DNA from: Dipteris shenzhenensis
Lineage: Eukaryota > Polypodiophyta > Polypodiopsida > Gleicheniales
Assembly (NCBI GenBank): GCA_047967505.1
Contig: CM106541.1
Length of the DNA stretch: 64,000 bases
Direction: 5' to 3' (one strand)
A program made the position numbers and the translations under genes. Shown here piece by piece: positions 57,119-64,000 of this stretch (its first letter is position 1; each line of letters starts with the position of its first letter). The notes beneath the pieces were generated by a model. It worked only from the letters and a program-made list of their open reading frames with translations, searched no databases and was not told where the DNA came from.

Positions 57119-58250
57119 AGGATCAAGAAGAAGTGGGACAAGCCTCCAAAGACTGGTTCAAAGAAAAGCCAGGGTCCCAAGGTTCTAGAGCTGAGTGTAA
57201 CAGTAGTAGGGGGCACGGATATAGATGTCAAGCATTTGCTTCCAAAGATGAAAATTTTTCTAGAAGAAGCATGCATGTTGGGCTTTTGTGGTGTGGAAAG
57301 GGGAGGTGCTCTCTATCATTTGCACTTTTAGATGGTGGTAAGGATTAACACGCATAGTATACAAAGTGTGAACATATTGATTAAGAGATGTATCAGGTGG
57401 GATGCAGATCGGCCACTAGGTGCTGTGATAATGTGCCGATCACTAAAGTAGAAGAACCTTCATACCTATCAAGGTATGATCAGGTATTGCATGAAGGATC
57501 TTGGGTAGCCACATTTCAAGAGCGTGTGCAAAGGTGTCTCCGGTGATGGTATGCAAGCCAGAATCGAGTTATACCTCAAGTATGGGGCAGACGAAATGAA
57601 GAACTGCATTTGTCTCACGAGTGTGAATGTATTCGATCGTGTGTTCATGTTTTGGAAGTTTAAGGTGCACTGTAGATACGTTGCGACACTGAGTAAGTGC
57701 CTTCTCAAAATGTTGCAAAGTGGGAGCTATTACCACTCAGCCTCATGGGTTATTCCCTATCAAGGGAAGGGAATGGATTGAAGTAGAGCCGAATGCCACA
57801 ATGGAAGGCTATGGTCTCCCCATACGCGATCACATCTCGTGATGTTAGTAATATTTTCTTCTACAGTGATGCAAGAGTGAGCCGGCCAAGTGTGTTGATA
57901 CACATATCAAGGGTGTGATTGATGGCAAATCGAGGTATTTCAATGTCGGGTTGAAGAAGAACTCGAATCAGACCCTTGATGAGGATTTGCTACTCTACAG
58001 CAAAGGGAGAGCAAAAGTCTTATAAGCTCCCTAGACAAAATTGCGAAGAGTTTTGGATCAACCTAGGAATTCTGTTTTGATAAAGAAAACATTCCTCCAA
58101 AGGTAGGTAATGAAGCTGGCAATCTATAACTATGGAAAGCTCCCCACATACTCCCAAGCATCATGCAAGGAAGGAACCTGTGAGTACAATGGACAAAAGC
58201 TTATCAATAAGTTCTACCGTTCCAAGGCCACCACCATTCTTGCCTCTCGT
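57119..58250 (+). pseudogene. Decayed HUH-type Rep-like endonuclease gene (Replitron-like candidate)
   Basis: One frame runs from about 57119 to 57781 with three TAG stops (57329, 57449, 57506) and no frameshift. It encodes a Lys-rich start (KKKWDKPPKTGSKK), PKVLELSVTVVGG, LGFCGVERGGALYHLHF (H-L-H as the HUH metal motif), LHTYQGMIRYCMKDLG (Y-C-M-K as the nuclease motif), then LYLKYGADEMKN, NVFDRVFMFWKFKVH and SASWVIPYQGKGMD. More similar-looking sequence continues in shifted frames (ITSRDVSNIFFYSDARVSRP; RYFNVGLKKNSNQTLDEDLL) to about 58030-58250. A likely intron acceptor (cgtgttttag) precedes it. From memory this resembles Rep proteins of Replitron-type transposons; the family cannot be proven here. 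It lies just outside copia-1. Confidence 0.6.
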
Positions 58251-58719
58251 TAATGCTTCGTGCAAGGGAATCCATATTTTGTGAGCTAGTTGGTCCAAAC
58301 GAATGGCTTATCCAAAGCTTTGTCTAGTAGCGAATAACTACCTTTTTGAGCCTTTATGGCTTATAGATAGAGACTCTCTTAGATAATGTTAAGTGAAATG
58401 CAAGTCTTTTTGTTTGTAAGAATTTCCAAAATTTCTTCTTGTATTGAAGCTAAATTCAAAGTTGAAGTTGGTAAACATTTAGATTATAAAATTACAATCG
58501 CAATGCAAAAAATTGCATATGAAATTGATGAATGGATATGGAGAACACGATTTATTGACCTAATAGGGGCCCCCAGTGATAATTTTTGGCCCTATTAATT
58601 AATTAGTTTGGGCATGGTAGAGCGGGATGGCCAATTAATCTAAGCTATGAAAAGAGGTGAAATTAACCTAAGCACAAATTAATCAAATTCTTGGAATTCC
58701 ATAAGCATCGAAATCTAGA

Positions 58720-58920
58720 ACGTTCCTACCACCTTGAGCGAGTATATGAAGGGGAGGGAGGGGGAGTGAGTATATGAAGGGGAGGGAAGGGGAGGGAGAG
58801 TTGAGGAAAGGGGGTAGAGACCAAGAATTGAGGGAGAAAGGGGCAAGGAAGGGATGTCTGAGTGAGGCAGAGGAGAGAAGGGAGAGTCTGCAAAGGGTGG
58901 CGGAGGTGGGGAGGAGGATT
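58720..58920 (+). repeat. Purine-rich minisatellite-like stretch
   Basis: Two copies of gagtatatgaaggggaggga (about 58739 and 58767) inside G/A-rich sequence. Confidence 0.7.
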
Positions 58921-59639
58921 ATGTAACCAAAGGTCTAGCAACAAAAACATCAACCAAGGCCAAAAATTGACTATCATTTTTGTTGCACCATGTGGGCACA
59001 GGAGCACCACGGTGCTATGCCACTTACTCTATATAAGGAGCATAAACAATCATTTTCCATCCCCATGAGTCTATAGGGCAAGTACCATAACTCTACCAAA
59101 ATCTATCCTGAAGTCTCCAAACCCTCTCCTAAACTTCCAAAACACTCTAAAACAACTTTCAATCCTTCCAAAACAGGTACATTGTGCCTATGACTACTTC
59201 ACATGCAAGCATGACAAGGTGGAGAGATGCAGGCTCACTTATCCAACACTAGAATGTCTTAGAGCACTACATGATCCAACAGTAAAGCCACACATCATCG
59301 GGATGGGCATCAAACCCATTATTAAATACTTACCATGCAAAGTGGATCTACAAAGAGTGTGCCAATTGTATCTCACTTCCAGTCTTATAGGACAGTCATC
59401 CGAGATCTATATGGAGCTGATTGGATGGAGATCAAGGTGACCTTGAATGTAGTTACCAAGGCCCTAGGTTTTTTGGCCATATATTGTTCTGATGCCTTTA
59501 CAATGATAGCTCCAAGTTCACGGCTTGTTCACTGATGTCCTACTGATGATGCAAAGCTCAAAATGCAAAGAAATACAAAAATTAGCCAAATCTTAAAAAA
59601 ACAATAGCATTTTACAGCAATTTGTATTCCATTTCCTCC
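58921..59639. other. Unassigned; possible decayed ORF
   Basis: The frame 59219-59440 (LTYPTLECLRALHDPTVKPH, PCKVDLQRVCQLYL) has protein-like composition, but I recognise no family. It may be a transposon fragment. Confidence 0.3.
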
Positions 59640-59812
59640 CTTATCTCTTAATAAAATCCACACTTCATCTACATCTATGTGATTACAATCAATTTATAAT
59701 GGAAAAAGTTAAGAGCATTATCCTCCCTTGTCTCTCAATAAAATCCACACTTCATCTACATCTATGTGATTACAATCAATTTATAATGGAAAAAGGTAAG
59801 AGCATTATCATC
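59640..59812 (+). repeat. Tandem duplication of about 87 bp
   Basis: ataaaatccacacttcatct at 59651 repeats at 59738; both copies continue to gaaaaagttaagagc or gaaaaaggtaagagc. Confidence 0.9.
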
Positions 59813-61789
59813 TATAATATATTAACTACACTAAGTGGTTATGACCACTCGAAGAATGTCTACCCTTTAATTTCATTTGATGAACATGAACCATTGGATG
59901 CAAATGAGTTACATGGTTGGATCATGAGGTGTGTCCATCCTTTGAGTGAAGACGACCATTGTGTCCTCCAAAGAGACATCGTGGTGTTTGTAGACGAATG
60001 TATCACCTTCTCAAATTTGAATGGTTGGATAGCTATTCTTCACAACATCTTTCATATCGTTTTTTGTCTGAAAGATATGCACATGCGACCTTGCTTTTCT
60101 ATGTTGTTGTGAGCACCTCTCTCCATCTTTCGCTTATATTTCTCTCTACATTGATAGTCCTTGTTGAGGCATCTTTCACATCTTTTCACCTGTACCATTT
60201 GCTCTCTATGCAAAGCTCCTCGTGTGGCTACCTTGCATCATTGTGCTTGCTTGGTTATAAAACCCTCACATGCATGAGTTCTAGCTCGATGTCCATCCTT
60301 AACAACAAGATCACCCTCATGTGATTTCCAAATGTTGGTGCATGCAGCATAGCTTTTCTTGCACTCAATTGATTTTGTTGCCCTTAAATATTCTCAACCA
60401 AGGGCTCATTGCAAACATTGCCAAGCTCTAGCTTGTAGTTGGGAACCTATATTTTGACTCTTATACCATGGTTTTCGAGGCAAAACCATGATCGCCATAG
60501 CATTGCAAGTTGGACTTCCCAATGATATCCAATGAGAGGCAAGAGACACCGAGGGCCTTCTATGCATTTAGGACTTAGGACCCTATCATCTGCAGTTTGC
60601 ATCCTCGGGCATATCGAGAGGACCCATTGGAAAGCTCTAGATATGGAAAATAAATGACAATTTCTCTTGCCAAAAGTAGAATCCTTCTTACTCAAGTAAT
60701 CCTTAGCAAGAGAAAGAAACCATCGTGCACATACATTTCATGCAAACAAATTTGCAAACAAACTCTAAAGCAACTGTTGCATACATGAAGAGAATTCCAC
60801 CTCCTACATTCTAGGTTTTCTGATTGCTCTAATGGTGGAACAAATGGCTGATATGAAAAGCTCATCATCAAAATCATTGCACGTGGGCTAGCTGCCAAAA
60901 TATCAGAAGTGGCATTAAGGGATTCTAGAGACTAGAATCCATTCTCAATATACACGAGGAGATGCCTTTAACATAGCAATTGCTAAGACCATCCGCTCGA
61001 TAAGTAGCAACAAGGCAATTACAATTTTCTAAGTAATATTGAATACTTTAATTTTCAATCATACCAGGAATGAAATTCAAGTTGTCGTCATCATAGCCCA
61101 TTTTTTGAAGCATGATAAATTTGATGGAATTGGATGGATCTTTGCTATTGCAATTGAGTAGATAAATCCAAATATAACCTAAGGACATGTGTTTCTTTTT
61201 GAGTGGATGATACCTAGGTGGGCATTTGCACGTTATATATAATCTTTGGGTATGTACAGAGCCTAAATGACGCTAGACTATGCACTATTGTGTCATAATA
61301 TACCAAGCAATAGACCAAGAGGAATTTCCATTCCAACTGTATTTTCACAAATTTCCATTCAAGTCCAATGCCACTCCTCTGTGTAACTATAGTTCAAAGT
61401 CAAAGGAAGTTGTTTGAGGATTCATTGCATGGCCAAATTCTATTATAGTCTCACAAAGCCCTGATTGATGAGTCCAAGCTATCATCACATTGTGAGAGCA
61501 TACAAAAGACTTTATTGATGGAATAGGTACCAACAAGTAAATTTGGTTGGTCGGCTCTGTCCTTTTGACTTTTAGGCAAAACATCAATGAGAATCTAGTA
61601 ATGTAATATGGCAAGGAATCTAACTTCTAGGTTGAACCCATATCCCATTTCGACATAATTATATGCCAGTGACAACACCTCTATTACGAGAATGGGAGAC
61701 TTGTGACTAGATTGATCATCTTATGTCATCGATTCTAATCCTCATCTTTAAGCTTTCCCTCATTAATCAAAGGTAGTGCTATATAAAAT
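59813..61789. other. Unassigned sequence
   Basis: Open stretches at 59699-60112 and 59959-60324 (for example DECITFSNLNGWIAILHNI) are not recognised. No repeat structure or target sites seen up to the start of copia-2. Confidence 0.35.
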
Positions 61790-61794
61790 TATCA

Positions 61795-62383
61795 ATGAAC
61801 AATTCTGTGACAAGTACAGAAGAGAGCAATGATGTGTGGTATGTTGACTCAGGTGCATCAAACCACATGACAGGTCATGCAGAGTGGATGCAGGATGCAA
61901 GGAAAATGAAAAGACCAGGATTTGTGGAGACTGGTTATGATACTGCACATCATATTGTGCAGATTGGTAAAATTCCTTTGTCTATGCAGGATGGGAAAAA
62001 GAAATACCTGTTTGATGTATTTCATGTCCCAAATATCACCAAGAACCTAGTTTCTATTGGTGAAATGGTTGAGCAAGGCTTGTAAGTCAAATTTAATCCT
62101 CACAGATGCTTTGTTGAGGATATGAAAAATAAAGGTCACTTGATAGCAAAAGGGAAGAAGAAGGGTAGGATGTTTACGTTGGATGCGAACATGCCTGAAT
62201 TGATGCAAAATGTTTGCACATGGGACTGGTGTAGTTGTAAATATTGATATCTGGCATAAACGCATTGGTCATGTTAATGTATAATGACTTAAATTAATGC
62301 AGGCCGAAAATATTGTTGCAGGATTGCCTAAGTTTAAGGTTGCAGAAATGCATAAGGTATGTGATGCCTGTCAATTTGGAAAA
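61795..62383 (+). pseudogene. Copia-2 protease and gag_pre-integrase
   Basis: VDSGASNHMTGHAEWM, YLFDVFHVPNITKNLVSIGE, then after a stop KGRMFTLDANMP, HKRIGHVN and the Cys/His end VCDACQFGK. Confidence 0.85.
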
Positions 62384-63189
62384 TAGGCAAGGAAACCATT
62401 TCCTAGACATGTTCAAGAGAGTAAGAGGCCATTGGAATTAATCCACTCTGATGTGTGGACTACTAAAGTTGCATCTATTAGAGGCTGTCATTATTTTGTC
62501 ACTTTTATTGATGACTACAGTAGAAAAGTTTGGGTGTATTTTATGAAAAAGAAAAGTGAAGTGTTTGGGCATTTCAAAGCTTTTAAAGCTATGGTTGAGA
62601 AAGAAACAAGCTTGCAAATAAAATGCCTAAGGACATATGGAGGGGGAGAGTACCTCTCAAATGAGTTTGCAAGGTTCCTACAGGAGCATGGCATAAAGCA
62701 GCAATATTCATGTAGTCATACCCCACAGTAAAATGGACTTGCAGAAAGGAAAACAGGCATATTGGAGAGGTATCTTGTGCCATGCTCAACAAAAAAGACC
62801 TACCAAATTATTATTAGGATGAAGCAGCTGCTACAGCAATCTACATAATGAATAGGACTCCCACTGCAGCAATACATGGCATGATGCCAGAGGAGAGGTA
62901 TACTGGTAGGAAACCAGATATTTCTCATTTGAAAGTTTTTGGTTGCATTGCCTATGTTCATGTGCCAGATGAGTTGAGATCCAAGTTGGATCCAAAAGCT
63001 GAGAAGTGCATCTTTATTGGTTATTCTCTGCAACAAAAAGGGTATAGATGCTATAACCCTTCTACTTGTAAGTTTACAGTGAGCAGAGATGTTGTTTTTG
63101 ATGAGATGAGCAACTGGTGTAAACCAGTAAATGTGATTGATGATGTAGATGCACAAAATGGTAATATTGCACAGAATTCAGAGCAGTAA
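62384..63189 (+). pseudogene. Copia-2 integrase
   Basis: PLELIHSDVWTTKVAS, YFVTFIDDYSRKVWVYFMKK (first catalytic Asp), LRTYGGGEYLSNEFARFLQE, NGLAERKTG (catalytic Glu) and, after frameshifts, HLKVFGCIAYVHVPDE with CIFIGYSLQQKGYRCYNP. The position of the second catalytic Asp reads Tyr-Gly-Gly-Gly-Glu, so that Asp appears substituted. Confidence 0.87.
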
Positions 63190-63339
63190 TCACAAAATAT
63201 TAGTGGACCTGCAGTGTCCTCTAGCAGTGGTTCACATACTTTGCCATGAACAACTAGATTGAGATCAGGAGAATCTCCTCAAAGCAATGCAAATTGTGGT
63301 ATGCAAGTATCACAAAAGGGAAAAGAGAGAGTAGATCAG

Positions 63340-64000
63340 CCCATGGTTGATATGAATGTACGTCACTCTTATGTGGATGGTGAATCCAGTGGCTCAGAAC
63401 AGAGCCTTGATGATGAGTTGGGTATTCCTTCTGTTGTTACACCTAGAGTAAGGAAGACAAGGGATATTTTGAGAGCACCTAGTAGTAAGCCTATTTTGCA
63501 TAGGTCTACTAGAGTTAAGTATCCTATGGATAGGCTGAAATATGATGGATTTACAGCCATTCACTATGCCTATATGGTCAAAGTGATACAAGAACCAGAA
63601 CCCACTTCTTTTGAGCAAGCCATGGGAAAAGAAAAATGGGAGAAAGCCATGGATGAAGAAATGGATGCCTTGGAAGAAAATGCTACATGGGAATTGGTGC
63701 CTTTGGCTAAAGACAAGAATGCACTTAGTTGCAAGTGGGTTTATAAGGTGAAGCACAATGCAGATGGTTCTATGAGTAGATACAAGGCAAGATTAGTTGT
63801 CAAGGGGTATGCACAGACATATGGCATTGATTATGAAGAAACATTCAGTCCGATTGCAAGGATGGCAACTACAAGAGCAGTCATTGCTATGGCTGCATCA
63901 AAGGGATGGTCTTTACATCAGATGAATGTAAATAATGCCTTCTTGCATGGTGATTTGCAAGAAGAGGTCTATATGGAGCAGCCACCAGGTTATGTGCATG
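63340..64000 (+). pseudogene. Copia-2 reverse transcriptase, N-terminal part
   Basis: Open to the window edge. [60 protein letters not shown], then [20 protein letters not shown]. The first catalytic Asp (Q-M-D-V) reads Asn. Confidence 0.9.

Larger units (their letters stand above)
61790..64000 (+). mobile_element. Ty1/copia retrotransposon copia-2, 5'-truncated, continues past the right edge
   Basis: Begins in the protease (VWYVDSGASNHMTG, catalytic D-S-G intact), then gag_pre-integrase (DIWHKRIGHVN), integrase, a linker and the start of RT. No gag or LTR was found upstream, so the left end is truncated. Stops at 62084, 62384 (TAG), 62729 (TAA) and 63187, plus small frameshifts near 62275 and 62815, make it inactive. 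Confidence 0.9.

Overview
This is a plant nuclear window of about 64 kb, dominated by transposons. The only recognisable host gene is a cytosolic-type pyruvate kinase on the minus strand. Its start codon is at 37048. Thirteen consecutive coding exons can be followed down to 5535, encoding about 423 residues, and the last exons (roughly 100 residues by comparison with the plant family) lie beyond the left edge. All the splice sites are GT/AG and the reading frame is continuous, so the gene looks functional. The protein belongs to the land-plant clade that carries DTVGPE and GNLGID in place of the usual DTKGPE and GDLG. No species can be assigned; long introns, abundant (GA)n tracts and old LINE and LTR elements are compatible with many seed plants.

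Left to right. 1-5534 is the sequence downstream of the last visible exon. It holds a dispersed repeat and a near-perfect 1.3-kb tandem duplication carrying a Tourist-like MITE. 5535-14899 holds exons 13 to 4, with an LTR plus primer-binding site, a LINE scrap and nested tandem repeats in the introns. Intron 3 (14900-33917) is 19 kb of nested elements: two degraded LINEs of one non-L1 family in opposite orientations, further LINE 3' scraps, a lone LTR, and a complete Ty3/gypsy chromovirus (26140-33706, 5-bp target duplication aaatg). The gypsy integrase is itself split by a 1,018-bp DNA element with a 10-bp target duplication. Intron 2 holds a third LINE copy cut by an L1 fragment, and a 173-bp MITE. 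Exons 2 and 1 follow.

Upstream of the gene, the pyruvate kinase leader and promoter-proximal sequence (about 37170-39811) occurs a second time at about 45040-47740. An L1 LINE (about 39815-43650) sits between the two copies. Further right are a copia reverse transcriptase scrap, a short-LTR Ty1/copia element (51676-56921, target duplication gaggg) that has lost most of its reverse transcriptase, and a second copia that runs off the right edge.

The most unusual item is at about 57119-58250. It is a decayed gene, outside any LTR or LINE structure, whose product has an H-x-H motif followed by a Y-x-x-K motif. This is the layout of an HUH-type replication-initiator endonuclease, as in Replitron-like or other rolling-circle transposons. 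The copia element inserted into its 5' flank. Most other signals are decay: premature stops often fall at expected glutamine codons (TAG or TAA), as methyl-cytosine deamination would produce.
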